Below, in pieces: positions 43,594-53,186 of a stretch of 64,000 nt of DNA. The translations under genes and the position numbers were made by a program. The stretch is from Gracilimonas sp. (GTDB taxonomy: Bacteria; Bacteroidota; Rhodothermia; Balneolales; Balneolaceae). The stretch is taken from assembly GCF_040218225.1 (NCBI RefSeq), contig NZ_JAVJQO010000004.1, forward strand, positions 186,001-250,000. Direction: 5' to 3'. The notes under the pieces are model-generated. The model saw only the letters and a program-made list of their open reading frames with translations, was not told where the DNA came from and made no database searches. The number at the start of each line of letters is the position of its first letter. The first letter of the stretch is position 1.

Positions 43594-44496
43594 ATGAACA
43601 TTGAAGAATATAATTTTAAAGACCGTCTTATTAAGGGCATAACAACTGACGGTCATTTCAAAATATCTGTTGTTAAAACTACTGAAGTCGTGAAAACGGC
43701 TCGAGAAAACCACCAGCTTTCCTTGCTGAATACCGTCATTTTAGGGCGGGCGTTGACAGCCACCATGCTGCTGGCTTCTGAACTAAAAGGAGAAGAACGC
43801 ATCCAGCTTCGTATGGATGGTGACGGACCCATTGGTTTTATCATAGCAGAGGCAAACTCGGTTGGAGAGATTCGTGGTTATGTTCAGAATCCTGCCGCTG
43901 ATCTGGATTATACTAACCCGGAAACCGAGCTTGGAGATGGTATCGGGTTAGGAATCATGACCTTCTCAAAAGTGCTTTACAACGAAGCCGAACCTAAAAC
44001 AAGTACCATCCAGCTGGTTAAGGGTGACATAAACAGTGATGTAGCCCATTATCTTGCTCAATCCGAACAAATTCCTTCTGCTCTTCTTACCGATGTAGGA
44101 ATTGACGAGGACGGTAACGTTACCGAAGCTGGCGGATTATTGATTCAGCGTTTACCCGGAGCTCCTGACGGTCAGATTGATTTGCTTCAGGAACGATTGG
44201 GCTCATTTCCGGCTATCGACGAATTGTTGTCAGATGATCAGTATATCGATGAGATTATGAGCAAGGCAGTATCCCCTCTGAAAGTTAAAGAACTAAACCG
44301 ACAGCCTGTTGATTTCTTCTGCCGCTGCAGCCGCAAACGTTTTCTGAATGCACTGGCTATGCTCAGCTACGAAGACCTAAAAGAAATGGACGGCGAAGGG
44401 CAGGAAATGGTTTGCCAGTATTGCAACAATAAGGAGTTTATTTCGAAAGAAGAGATCGAAAAAATTGTGATGGATGCTCAGGCTAAAATGAATTAA
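43594..44496 (+). CDS. hslO: Redox-regulated chaperone Hsp33
   Basis: 300 residues from ATG 43594 (a TTG 14 codons upstream overlaps the promoter motif and is not used). The N-terminal substrate-binding domain has RALTATMLLASELKGEERIQLRMDGDGPIG; the C-terminal zinc switch is intact: Cys243-x-Cys245 and Cys274-x2-Cys277. On oxidation the four cysteines form disulfides, release zinc and turn on holdase activity against heat plus oxidative stress. Followed after 10 bp by an uncharacterised membrane protein. Confidence 0.95.
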   Translation: MNIEEYNFKDRLIKGITTDGHFKISVVKTTEVVKTARENHQLSLLNTVILGRALTATMLLASELKGEERIQLRMDGDGPIGFIIAEANSVGEIRGYVQNPAADLDYTNPETELGDGIGLGIMTFSKVLYNEAEPKTSTIQLVKGDINSDVAHYLAQSEQIPSALLTDVGIDEDGNVTEAGGLLIQRLPGAPDGQIDLLQERLGSFPAIDELLSDDQYIDEIMSKAVSPLKVKELNRQPVDFFCRCSRKRFLNALAMLSYEDLKEMDGEGQEMVCQYCNNKEFISKEEIEKIVMDAQAKMN

Positions 44497-44506
44497 AAAA
44501 AATCTT

Positions 44507-45337
44507 ATGGGAAAGCTCTCCGACGAAGAAATCAGGCAAATTGTACAAAAAACCACACTGCTCCAAAAGTTTGGAGAGCAAAGCAACTCAAGAAAACCTG
44601 AGGATGCTAATAAGGAAATCCAATCCCTTTATGAGATAACAGACGACCTTGGCATTCCCCGCCGGTTCGTTTACGAAGCTTACGTTGAGCAAAGTGGTAT
44701 CCCGATTCATGAACCGATGGTTATTGATAACCACGACTTTAACAGCACAGAGGTTGTTGGATTTGCCAGAGGCACCATCGATAAAGAGCTTTTTAATGAA
44801 CTAAAAGGTCAGGCAGAATATCATTTTAATACATTGGGGACTGTTACCCGGCGGCGAAATAAAATTATCTGGAAAGCCAGGCCCGTTGGCCCATCCAAAT
44901 TTATAGCCTCTGCCAACTCTCCGGAAATAGAGTTTGAGCAATTAGACGGGAATACCAAAATCAAAGTTAGCCAAAGTCTAAAGACCCTTAACAAGTTCTA
45001 TTTACCAGCTGCCGCCGCAGCTTTTGGAGCTTTCATGCTTTTTGCAGGGGCCATTTTTGGTCAGTTTAACAATGATGTTGCCCCTCCTTTGATTGTTTCT
45101 GCGATCATTCTGGCTGGTACTTTCTTTTATTCCCGTTTTATTAATAGCCGCAAGAAAAAACGGAAGAAAGATCTTCAGGGATTTACGGAAACCCTTCAGG
45201 GGAAAATTGAACGCCACCTGAAGTCAACCATTGATGCAAAAGCTCAGGAAAAAGAAAGCGGCCAAATTGAAATTCCTGAAAATGAATATGAAGAAGAAGA
45301 TGTTAAGGAAGACTCACGATCAAAAATAAAAGAATAA
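44507..45337 (+). CDS. Uncharacterised protein with two membrane helices and charged tail
   Basis: 276 residues. N-terminal ~150 residues soluble, starting with a helical stretch (SDEEIRQIVQKTTLLQK) and containing RRRNKIIWKARP. Two adjacent transmembrane helices (about 167-187 and 195-213) are followed by a highly basic, then acidic cytoplasmic tail (RKKKRKKD ... EYEEEDVKEDS). No motif recognised. It is 10 bp downstream of hslO and 21 bp upstream of the NDH-2 gene; probably one operon, so a stress or respiration link is possible but unproven. Confidence 0.75.
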   Translation: MGKLSDEEIRQIVQKTTLLQKFGEQSNSRKPEDANKEIQSLYEITDDLGIPRRFVYEAYVEQSGIPIHEPMVIDNHDFNSTEVVGFARGTIDKELFNELKGQAEYHFNTLGTVTRRRNKIIWKARPVGPSKFIASANSPEIEFEQLDGNTKIKVSQSLKTLNKFYLPAAAAAFGAFMLFAGAIFGQFNNDVAPPLIVSAIILAGTFFYSRFINSRKKKRKKDLQGFTETLQGKIERHLKSTIDAKAQEKESGQIEIPENEYEEEDVKEDSRSKIKE

Positions 45338-45358
45338 CCACTTTCACTCCTCACTCAT

Positions 45359-46594
45359 ATGGGTAAAAATGTAGTTATTGTCGGCGGAGGATTCGCCGGA
45401 ATTTCAGCCGCAAAAAAACTGGCCAACACATCCTACAAAATCACTATCGTTGACAAAACCAATCATCACCTTTTTCAGCCTTTACTTTATCAGGTAGCCA
45501 CAGCCGCCCTTTCACCAGGCGATATTGCCATGCCAATCCGGGCGATCTTCAGCAAGCAGAAGAATGTGCAGGTTATTTTGGGGGAAGTCACCAGGGTAGA
45601 TAAAGACCAAAATCGCATCTATCTGCGAAACGGATCCAGTCTTCCCTTTCATTATCTGATTCTGGCACCCGGAGCTCAATACAACTATTTTGGAAATGAA
45701 AAATGGAAAGAGCATGCGCCGGGACTGAAATCACTTTCTGATGCACTCGAAATACGGGAACGTATTTTACTTTCTCTCGAAAAAGCTGAGCAAATCATTG
45801 ATGCCGAAAAAAGGAAGCCTTTTCTGACCTATGTAGTAATTGGGGGCGGCCCAACCGGAGTAGAGATGGCTGGCTCCATCGCTGAAATTGCCAAGCGAAG
45901 CATGATGCGGGATTTCCGGAATATCCGGCCTGAAGAAACTACAATTTATCTTATAGAAGCAGCCGAAGGAATTCTGAATGGTTTCGATAAACCACTACCT
46001 GAAAAAGGCCTTCAAACATTAAAAGATATGGGCGTGGAAGTATTACTGAATTCTCCTGTTGAAGAGATCAGGGAAGATGGTGTTCAGGTTGACGGGCAGT
46101 TTATCGAGACTCCAAATATAATCTGGGGAGCTGGAGTTAAGGCCTCTCCTATAATCCAGGAATTAGGTATTGAAACCGACCGCATGGGACGGGCTATGGT
46201 TGAAGGGGATCTTTCTATATCGGGTTCACCAAATATTTTCGTAGCCGGAGATGCCGCTCATGTTAAAGATGAAAGAGGAAATCCATTACCGGGACTTGCT
46301 CCGGTAGCCCTTCAGCAGGGAAAGTATCTGGGAAATATTATTAAGCAATCTTCTTCTAACCGTAAACCTTTTCACTATGTCGACAAAGGCACTATGGCCA
46401 CTATCGGCCGCGCCAAAGCAGTTGCTGATATTCGGGGATTTAAATTCAGCGGCTTTTTTGCATGGCTGCTCTGGGGACTCATCCACATTTTCTTTCTTAT
46501 TGGCTTCCGAAATCGATTCCGGGTTTTTGCCGAGTGGACCTGGCATTACATCACTTTTAAACGCGGTGTTCGACTGATTGCAAAAAAAGAATAA
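45359..46594 (+). CDS. Type II NADH:quinone oxidoreductase (NDH-2-like)
   Basis: 411 residues with two Rossmann motifs: FAD-binding VIVGGGFAGISAAKKLA at the N-terminus and NAD-binding VVIGGGPTGVEMAG (near residue 160). LFQPLLYQVATAALSPGDIA and the FAD-contact FVAGDAAH are NDH-2 hallmarks. A hydrophobic C-terminal segment (FFAWLLWGLIHIFFLIGF) would attach it to the inner membrane. It passes electrons from NADH to quinone without pumping protons. Close behind the hslO and membrane-protein genes. Confidence 0.92.
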   Translation: MGKNVVIVGGGFAGISAAKKLANTSYKITIVDKTNHHLFQPLLYQVATAALSPGDIAMPIRAIFSKQKNVQVILGEVTRVDKDQNRIYLRNGSSLPFHYLILAPGAQYNYFGNEKWKEHAPGLKSLSDALEIRERILLSLEKAEQIIDAEKRKPFLTYVVIGGGPTGVEMAGSIAEIAKRSMMRDFRNIRPEETTIYLIEAAEGILNGFDKPLPEKGLQTLKDMGVEVLLNSPVEEIREDGVQVDGQFIETPNIIWGAGVKASPIIQELGIETDRMGRAMVEGDLSISGSPNIFVAGDAAHVKDERGNPLPGLAPVALQQGKYLGNIIKQSSSNRKPFHYVDKGTMATIGRAKAVADIRGFKFSGFFAWLLWGLIHIFFLIGFRNRFRVFAEWTWHYITFKRGVRLIAKKE

Positions 46595-46624
46595 AGGATA
46601 ATTTTACTTCTCTTGAATAGATAG

Positions 46625-46632
46625 TAGCTTTG
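46625..46632 (+). promoter_or_regulatory. Possible -7 promoter element of the APC permease gene
   Basis: TAGCTTTG, a TAnnTTTG match 25 bp upstream of the ATG at 46657. A clear -33 TTG at 20 bp is not seen. Confidence 0.4.
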
Positions 46633-46656
46633 CTCTTCAACTTAGTTTAGACTTTT

Positions 46657-48996
46657 ATGCCAGATTTAAAACGTGAGCTCGGGTTTTGGGATGCCCTTAC
46701 CATCGGAGCTGGAACCATGATTGGGGCAGGTATCTTCCTTCTTGCAGGCATTGCATTAGAAATGTCTGGACCGGCTGCAATTTTTGCCTATTTATCAGCA
46801 GGTGTGGTTTGTATGATAACTGCTTCGAGCGCCGCTGAGCTTGCTACCGGGATGCCAAAATCCGGAGGTGATTATTTCTTCGTTTCCCGTTCTCTTGGAC
46901 CTGCTTTTGGTGCTATCTCCGGGGTTGGAATCTGGCTGAGCCTGACCTTTGCCATTGCCTTTTATCTCTATGGTCTGGGAGAATATATGTCCCAGTTTTT
47001 ACCCCTTTCAGCTTTCTGGGGTGCCGTAATTGGAGGTGTTTTACTTACCATTCTTAATGTTATCGGAGCTAAGGAATCTGGCCGGACACAGGTCGTAGTT
47101 GTTCTTATTTTATTCGTGATTTTAGGAGGATTCAGTATCCTTGGGCTCTTTCATATTGAAGCTGATTACTACGATCCCTTCATGCCTTTTGGGTTTGATT
47201 CTATTTCTGCCACAACGGCCCTGGTATTTGTTTCCTTTCTGGGCTTTGTTAAAATTGCAGCCGTTGCCGAGGAGATCAAAAACCCCTCCAAGAATTTACC
47301 CCGTGCTTTAATTGGCTCAGTGGCGCTGGTTACTCTTTTGTATGTGATTATTGTATTGGTGATTGGCGGAATGTTTCCTCAGTCTACCATCGCTGATGTC
47401 CGTGACCCGCTTACTACTGCTGCCCGAACCATTCTTGGGAACCCGGGAGCCATTGCTATTATCATTGCAGGCTTGTTAGCAACGCTTTCATCTGCCAATG
47501 CCAGTATTATGGCTTCTTCCCGAATTAACCTGGCTATGGCCCGCGACCGCATGGTTCCTAACTGGCTGAGTGCGATCCACAAAAAATTACTAACTCCATA
47601 TCGGGCTATTGTTTTAACTGGCATTCTTGCTTTGTTCTTCCTTTTACTGGATAGCCTTGAAAACCTCGCCAAAATTGCCAGTGTGCTTCAGCTTTACAGC
47701 TATGCGGCCCTGAATATTGGTTGTGTTGTACTCAGAGTTTCCAATCCGGATTGGTATAAACCCACATACCGGACTCCCGGAACGCCCTGGTTACAAGTTC
47801 TTGCTGCTATTGGCTGTTTATCCATTATTATTTCTTCAGGACCGTTTGCACAAATTGCCGTAGTTGTACTTATCGTGGTAAGCCTGGCCTGGTACATGAT
47901 TTGGGGACGCTCCCGTGTTGACTTCGAGCATGCGGTCCCTCAATTCAAGCAAAACTGGAAAGAAAAAGGCTTCAAAGTATTAATTGAAGCACCCCAACGA
48001 CATGAATCCGAATTTGAAGAATGGGCACCTGCCATCCGGGCTCTTGATATCAAAAAAGGAAGAAAAGTTGTTACTGCACTGGCCAACCCGGTTCATGAAC
48101 AAGCCTTATTGAAAGTATCTCAACTGATTGCCACGGGTAAAGAAGAGGGTGGTTCTGTCACAGGCTTAAATATGCTCAAAGTTCCTTTTCAAACTCCGAT
48201 TTCAACTGTTGAACGAATGATTCAGCAGCAGGAACCGATACGCGAAAGTATTCAGCAAATCAGCGAAGCCTCTAGAGTTGAGAACCTCGATTCCCGAAAT
48301 AAGGAAGTACTTGCCTCCACTACCTTTGATTCAGCCTCTGCCGCTTCTCACGATATTTTTAAAGGACTGATCAACGAAACAGAAAACCGGGAAGCCGATA
48401 TATTGGTTATGGGTTGGCAGGGAGGATTCAGCCTTGGCCGGATTTACAACACACCCATTCAACCCATTATCAAAAACCTGAAGGCTGACCTTGCCGTTCT
48501 TAAAGACCGTGGGCTGGAAGATATAGAATCCGTTGTGGTACCCTGGGGCGGTGGGCTTCATGCACGCCTTGGAATGGAAATAGGCATTCGTATCGCCCAG
48601 GCTATTGATGCCAGGCTGCGCGTATTACGACTTGTTAAGCCCGGCACAGATCTTAAGGAAGAGGAAGAAGAACTCAGGGAAAGAGTAAGTCCTTTGCTGG
48701 AAGGTTTTGATAAAGTGGTATTCACTATCAAGGAATCGACCGATGTGACCGGTGGCATGCTCGAAGAACTGGAAGAACATCAGGATGATTTGATTATTAT
48801 TGGAGCCTCTCACGAATGGGGCATCCGCAATGTGCTGTTTGGTACTATTCCGGATATTATTGCCGACCGTGCCCCATGTTCGGTATTAATGGTTCGCCGC
48901 TACGTCACCGAAGACTGGAAACTGAAGGCTACGGAAGGGATTAAGCGGGTGAAAGAGCAGTTGGGTATGACATCATCGCCTGAGAATAATAATTAG
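46657..48996 (+). CDS. APC-family amino-acid permease fused to two universal-stress-type domains
   Basis: 779 residues. The first ~420 form about 12 transmembrane helices beginning with the APC signature ALTIGAGTMIGAGIFLLAG. The C-terminal ~350 residues are soluble and contain two Usp-like modules; the last has the nucleotide-loop pattern GASHEWGIRNVLFGTIPDIIADRAPCSVLMVRR. Such fusions are known among amino-acid transporters and cation antiporters, and the Usp part may sense ATP or cyclic nucleotides. Substrate not predictable. Confidence 0.88.
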   Translation: MPDLKRELGFWDALTIGAGTMIGAGIFLLAGIALEMSGPAAIFAYLSAGVVCMITASSAAELATGMPKSGGDYFFVSRSLGPAFGAISGVGIWLSLTFAIAFYLYGLGEYMSQFLPLSAFWGAVIGGVLLTILNVIGAKESGRTQVVVVLILFVILGGFSILGLFHIEADYYDPFMPFGFDSISATTALVFVSFLGFVKIAAVAEEIKNPSKNLPRALIGSVALVTLLYVIIVLVIGGMFPQSTIADVRDPLTTAARTILGNPGAIAIIIAGLLATLSSANASIMASSRINLAMARDRMVPNWLSAIHKKLLTPYRAIVLTGILALFFLLLDSLENLAKIASVLQLYSYAALNIGCVVLRVSNPDWYKPTYRTPGTPWLQVLAAIGCLSIIISSGPFAQIAVVVLIVVSLAWYMIWGRSRVDFEHAVPQFKQNWKEKGFKVLIEAPQRHESEFEEWAPAIRALDIKKGRKVVTALANPVHEQALLKVSQLIATGKEEGGSVTGLNMLKVPFQTPISTVERMIQQQEPIRESIQQISEASRVENLDSRNKEVLASTTFDSASAASHDIFKGLINETENREADILVMGWQGGFSLGRIYNTPIQPIIKNLKADLAVLKDRGLEDIESVVVPWGGGLHARLGMEIGIRIAQAIDARLRVLRLVKPGTDLKEEEEELRERVSPLLEGFDKVVFTIKESTDVTGGMLEELEEHQDDLIIIGASHEWGIRNVLFGTIPDIIADRAPCSVLMVRRYVTEDWKLKATEGIKRVKEQLGMTSSPENNN

Positions 48997-49026
48997 ACGG
49001 TAGGGCTGGCTGGTTATCTAATTGAG

Positions 49027-49122
49027 GTCATTCCGCGGCGTATGCCCGGAATCTTGTGCTGTATTAGTGTCGAACTGCTAGCTTTAAAAAGCATTCAGAT
49101 TCCTGCCTTCGCAGGAATGACT
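49027..49122. repeat. Dispersed repeat (GTCATTCCGCGG ... CCTGCCTTCGCAGGAATGAC)
   Basis: Matches 9125-9213 in its ends. Contains CTGCCTTCGCAGG hairpin. Fills the gap between convergent genes. Confidence 0.7.
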
Positions 49123-49125
49123 CAA

Positions 49126-49578
49126 TTAAATAGCGAAGGAGGTTCCGCAACCGCAGTTTTCAACGGCATTAGGATTGTCGAAGGTGAAACCGCGGGCATC
49201 CAGTCCATCCGGATAGTCGATTTGCATCCCTTCCAGGTACATGAGGTGCTTCGGAGCTACAATGATCTCAACTCCATAGCTTTCGTACACCTTATCTTCA
49301 TCCGTGCGGTAATCCAGCCCAAGCTTGTAGCTTAAGCCAGAGCAACCTCCGCCGTCAACAGCTACACGCAGGTATAAGTTGTCATCAAGGTCTTCCTGCT
49401 GCTTTATTTTTTCTACCTGGCGGGCTGCCCGCTCAGTAAGCACTACAGGTTCACCGGTCAGTTCTTCTTTTTGGTAATCTTTTTCAGTGATGGGCTGAGG
49501 TGCAGCTGCTTCCTCTTCGTCATCCACATCAATTAATGAGGATATTACATCATCTAAACTTTCTTCTTCAACACTCAT
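49126..49578 (-). CDS. A-type iron-sulfur carrier (IscA/ErpA/HesB family)
   Basis: 150 residues. The C-terminal ~105 are the HesB domain with the three cluster-binding cysteines: VDGGGCSGLSYKLGL and NCGCGTSF. An unusual acidic N-terminal extension (about 45 residues, SVEEESLDDVISSLIDVDDEEEAA) precedes it. Carries [Fe-S] clusters to apoproteins; the nearby lipA (a radical-SAM [4Fe-4S] enzyme) is a plausible client. Downstream of the AlbA-type gene on the same strand, 30 bp apart. Confidence 0.92.
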   Translation of the reverse strand: MSVEEESLDDVISSLIDVDDEEEAAAPQPITEKDYQKEELTGEPVVLTERAARQVEKIKQQEDLDDNLYLRVAVDGGGCSGLSYKLGLDYRTDEDKVYESYGVEIIVAPKHLMYLEGMQIDYPDGLDARGFTFDNPNAVENCGCGTSFAI

Positions 49579-49608
49579 GTCGCTCCCTTTATTTAGAACG
49601 AGTCAAAA

Positions 49609-50307
49609 TTACGAACTTTTTTTGGAAAATGTATAATGCGTGATGCCGTCTTTCTCAAAGAGATCCAAAACTCCGGCGCTCACCAAATTTACCAAAATCT
49701 TGGCTGCCCTGTACGTAGTTACACTTATGAGCAGCGAGAACCTCTTAACCGTGATGTCTCCATATTCATTCAGAAAACGGAATAACTGCTGTTCCTTTTC
49801 TCCGTACTCAAAGGTGACGCCTTCATCGGAATAATTCTGCTTGAGCACTTCTATATATTCATCACTGGCAACTACGCTTTCATCTTCCATTCGCACATAT
49901 ACCTGCCTTACTTTCTTTCCTTTCACATAGATTGGCTTTTCATGAGCTTCCGGTACTTTCACAATCAGCACGTCACGTTCCCCCAGATTCAGCAATTCAA
50001 TTTTGATAGGAACTTCAGGAATACATTCTTCAGAAGCCGCCTGGTTCAGCCAAAACTCTTCTTCATGGTAGCCTTCCACTCCGATCATTTCTCCATTATC
50101 TTCTACTCCAATCAGAATGGTACCCCCTTTTGTATTGGCAAAAGCAGCAATTTCACGAGCTATTTTTTCCGGGGAAGCCACGCTGTGTTTGAATTCCAGA
50201 AAGCTGCTTTCGCCGGTCTGGATAAGTCCTTTAAGATCACCTGGAGTAAGCTTTGAAACCTGTACACTATTCGTGTACTGCAAATAAAACTCGAGTTCGT
50301 CTTTCAT
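49609..50307 (-). CDS. AlbA_2 (Schlafen AAA-4-like) domain protein with C-terminal helical domain
   Basis: 232 residues. The AlbA_2 domain shows ESSFLEFKHSVASPEKIAREIAAFANTKGGTILIGVEDNGEMIGVEG, the usual nucleic-acid/nucleotide-binding segment of transcriptional-regulator-like proteins. The C-terminal ~65 residues may be a winged helix (GDITVKRFSLLISVTTYRAAKILVNLVSAGVLDL). Probably a regulator; target unknown. 40 bp downstream of gpsA on the same strand. Confidence 0.82.
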   Translation of the reverse strand: MKDELEFYLQYTNSVQVSKLTPGDLKGLIQTGESSFLEFKHSVASPEKIAREIAAFANTKGGTILIGVEDNGEMIGVEGYHEEEFWLNQAASEECIPEVPIKIELLNLGERDVLIVKVPEAHEKPIYVKGKKVRQVYVRMEDESVVASDEYIEVLKQNYSDEGVTFEYGEKEQQLFRFLNEYGDITVKRFSLLISVTTYRAAKILVNLVSAGVLDLFEKDGITHYTFSKKSS

Positions 50308-50347
50308 GATTGTAGATGATTATAGGTTGAACTCTGGATGAAACCTG

Positions 50348-51364
50348 TTACATCACGATTTCATCTTTAGGGTCGCGGGTCATGAGTTCATATAATGCAT
50401 CCCGCGGGTCAACATTTTCAAATAAAATACTGTAGATAGCTCTGGTAATGGGCATTTCAACATTATTCTTAACGGCCCAGTCTCTCACAGATTTTGTAGT
50501 TTTTACACCTTCGGCCACCATATTCATACTGTCGATAATATCTTTCAGCTTCTCTCCCTTACCAATGCGAAATCCTACCGAACGGTTCCGGCTGTGGGTG
50601 CTCGTGCAGGTTACGATCAAGTCTCCCATACCTGTTAAACCAGAAAAAGTATCAGAATGAGCTCCCATCATCAGTCCCATGCGCTTCATCTCGTGAAGAC
50701 CTCTTGTGATAAGAGCTGCCTTGGCATTATCTCCCAGTTCGGCTCCGTCCACAACACCAGCTGCAATAGCCATGATATTTTTCACGGAACCGCCAATTTC
50801 GACGCCAATCACATCATTATTAATATATACCCGGAACATGGGAGTGAGAAAGGTTTCCTGAATAATACGTGCCGTCCGTGTTGAGTATGCGGCAGCCACA
50901 ACGGTTGTTGGTTTTAACTTCCCGACCTCCTCAGCATGGCTGGGGCCGTACAAAACCCCGATATTATCTTCATATGTGGTTCCTTCCATCACTTCAATCA
51001 GGATCTGAGACATGGTCTTGAAGGTGTCGTTCTCAATTCCTTTTGCTACAGTCACAAGAATTTCGTGGCCGTCAAGGCAGGGCTTTAATTTTGCAGCTAC
51101 TTCCCGCAATGTGTGTGATGGAGTTGCAAAAACGACCATATCCTGAGATTTCAGGCACTGCTCTAAATCGTTGTATGCTTTTATTCCTTCTGGAAGCGGG
51201 ATATCATTCAGGTAAGAAGGGTTTATATGATTCTCATTGATCTGCCTGGCAATATTCTCTTCACGGGCCCACATCTGAACATTATTACCGGCCGTATCCA
51301 ATACGAGAGCAAGGGCTGTACCAAAACTTCCTGCACCTACAATCGTTACGTTTCGCTTGCTCAT
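50348..51364 (-). CDS. gpsA: Glycerol-3-phosphate dehydrogenase [NAD(P)+]
   Basis: 338 residues with the Rossmann motif VGAGSFGTALALVLDTAGN, the ligand-binding GPSHAEEVG and EIGGSVKNIMAIAAGVVDG (active-site Lys) and GLTGMGDLIVTCTS. Makes sn-glycerol-3-phosphate for phospholipids. ATGA overlap with the upstream plsY, which uses its product. Confidence 0.96.
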   Translation of the reverse strand: MSKRNVTIVGAGSFGTALALVLDTAGNNVQMWAREENIARQINENHINPSYLNDIPLPEGIKAYNDLEQCLKSQDMVVFATPSHTLREVAAKLKPCLDGHEILVTVAKGIENDTFKTMSQILIEVMEGTTYEDNIGVLYGPSHAEEVGKLKPTTVVAAAYSTRTARIIQETFLTPMFRVYINNDVIGVEIGGSVKNIMAIAAGVVDGAELGDNAKAALITRGLHEMKRMGLMMGAHSDTFSGLTGMGDLIVTCTSTHSRNRSVGFRIGKGEKLKDIIDSMNMVAEGVKTTKSVRDWAVKNNVEMPITRAIYSILFENVDPRDALYELMTRDPKDEIVM

Positions 51365-52068
51365 GCTTCTGCCTCCGCCAACTTCTCAGCAGCCTTATCT
51401 TTTTCTTTGTTTTTCTTCCCGTAGAGATTCACACGATTTTCATTTCCATCCAATAAACGCCGAATATTTGATTTATGCTTATAAATAATTCCGGCGGCTA
51501 TAAATGTGGCAAAAATGATGATACTTCCATCCACGAAGTATCCAAACCCATATCGCATAATCACCAGGCTAATGGGATAGATAAAACTGGCAGTGATTGA
51601 AGCTAAAGAAACGTATCGGGTTCCAAATGTAATGGCAATAAAAACTACTGATGAAATACTGATGGAAATAGGCTCAATACCAAATAGCATTCCGCAGGCT
51701 GTTGCTGCACCTTTCCCACCTTTGAAATTGGCAAATATTGGGAACATATGCCCGATTACCGCCATTAGTCCACAGGTGATTTTCAGAAAAGCATCAGCTT
51801 CCCAGCCCGGAGGTGCAATAGGACCATTTCCAATTTCGAAGGCATACATACTCACCCAAAAAGAGGCGACAAAGCCCTTCATAAAATCAAGAACCAGTAC
51901 AGAAGTACCTGATTTCCAGCCTAAAATCCGGAAAGCATTTGTACTACCCAGGTTTCCACTGCCTAGAGTGCGAATATCGGTTTTATGAAAAATCTGCCCC
52001 ACCCAGAGCGAGGAAGGAATAGACCCTAACAGAAAACTAATTGATAAAACAATAAGTAATGAAACCAT
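51361..52068 (-). CDS. plsY: Acyl-phosphate:glycerol-3-phosphate acyltransferase PlsY
   Basis: 235 residues, five or so membrane helices. The PlsY loops are visible: GSIPSSLWVG, IRTLGSGNLGSTNAFR (Ser/Gly-rich motif 1) and FPIFANFKGGKGAATACG (motif 2). Adds the first acyl chain to glycerol-3-phosphate. A long basic/Ala-Glu C-terminal tail (KKNKEKDKAAEKLAEAEA) overlaps gpsA translation start; the coupled pair supplies and consumes glycerol-3-phosphate. Confidence 0.95.
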   Translation of the reverse strand: MVSLLIVLSISFLLGSIPSSLWVGQIFHKTDIRTLGSGNLGSTNAFRILGWKSGTSVLVLDFMKGFVASFWVSMYAFEIGNGPIAPPGWEADAFLKITCGLMAVIGHMFPIFANFKGGKGAATACGMLFGIEPISISISSVVFIAITFGTRYVSLASITASFIYPISLVIMRYGFGYFVDGSIIIFATFIAAGIIYKHKSNIRRLLDGNENRVNLYGKKNKEKDKAAEKLAEAEA

Positions 52069-52127
52069 AGCTATTTCTTTGCTCCAAGTTACTACAGAAA
52101 GAACAGGAAGAAAACTACCTTTTCAGC

Positions 52128-53006
52128 TTAAACGTGTCGTTCAGCGTGGTAGGAAGAACGAACCAGCGGACCACTTTCCACATGTTCAATTCCCAGTTTT
52201 TCACCGATCTCTTTGTATTCCGCAAACTGATCAGGATGCACCCAGTCCATTACCGGATGGTGCATTTTTGTAGGCTGCATATACTGACCAATGGTTAACA
52301 CATCCACACCGTGTTCCACACAATCCTGCATTAGTTCAATAACTTCTTCCCGGGTTTCACCCAAGCCGACCATTATTCCGGTTTTTGTTCTCAAGCCGGC
52401 ATTTTTTGTGCGTTGAAGGAGTTCCAATGAACGCTCATAGCGGGCTTGTGGACGCACTCTTCGATATTTGCTTGGCACGGTTTCCAGGTTGTGGCTAAGT
52501 ACATCCGGTGGTGTATCAAAAACGATTTGAAGGGCTGCATCCCATTCGCCACGAAAGTCGGGAATAAGAGACTCAATAGTCACACCCGGAATAGCTTTTC
52601 TGATTTCTTTGTGGCATTCTGCAAAAATCGGAGCACCTCCGTCTTTCCGCTCATCACGATTCACAGATGTAAGTACTACGTGCTTAAGCCCCATTTTAGC
52701 TGCTGCATCAGCAACCCGTTTTGGCTCATCCCAGTCCAGATCTTCCGGCGGGCGACCTGTTTTAATAGCGCAAAAAGCACATGAACGGGTACATACATCC
52801 CCCAATATCATGAAGGTAGCTGTTCCGGCTCCCCAGCATTCTCCCATATTCGGGCAGCGGGCCTCGGCACAAACCGTATTCAAATTATGTTTCCTGATAT
52901 TCTCCGAAACTTCTTTGAATTTCTCTCCTGATGGAAGTTTAACGCGCAGCCAGTCGGGCCGGCGATTTTCGGATGGTTTGTCTACTACCTGTAGTTCTTT
53001 AATCAT
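52128..53006 (-). CDS. lipA: Lipoyl synthase (radical SAM)
   Basis: 292 residues. Auxiliary cluster cysteines Cys46, Cys51 and Cys57 ([12 protein letters not shown]) and radical-SAM cluster Cys72-x3-Cys76-x2-Cys79 (CTRSCAFC) are intact, with the C-terminal RSSYHAE motif whose serine completes the auxiliary cluster. Inserts two sulfurs into octanoyl groups. lipB and lpdA lie upstream on the same strand, 180 bp and 1 kb away, with a family-A repeat between lipB and lipA. Confidence 0.97.
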   Translation of the reverse strand: MIKELQVVDKPSENRRPDWLRVKLPSGEKFKEVSENIRKHNLNTVCAEARCPNMGECWGAGTATFMILGDVCTRSCAFCAIKTGRPPEDLDWDEPKRVADAAAKMGLKHVVLTSVNRDERKDGGAPIFAECHKEIRKAIPGVTIESLIPDFRGEWDAALQIVFDTPPDVLSHNLETVPSKYRRVRPQARYERSLELLQRTKNAGLRTKTGIMVGLGETREEVIELMQDCVEHGVDVLTIGQYMQPTKMHHPVMDWVHPDQFAEYKEIGEKLGIEHVESGPLVRSSYHAERHV

Positions 53007-53031
53007 GGTGCTTCTTTAATAATTTCAGCAT

Positions 53032-53171
53032 GTCATTGCGAGGGATTCAACGACCGGAGGAAGTAAATCCCGTGGCAATCTCCATTATTTAATTTCATTG
53101 CCATTTTAGGGAGATCGCTTCGTCGAAAGAGTTCTTTGAGCGCTCTAACTCTTTTGCCTCCTCACGATGAC
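53032..53171. repeat. Dispersed palindromic repeat, family A
   Basis: GTCATTGCGAGGGATTC at the left end, CTCCTCACGATGAC at the right; GGCAATCTCCATT inside faces AGGGAGATCGCTTCGTCG. Same family as 16045-16184 and the tandem array. Lies between lipB and lipA. Confidence 0.75.
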
Positions 53172-53186
53172 AAATTATATCTAAAG

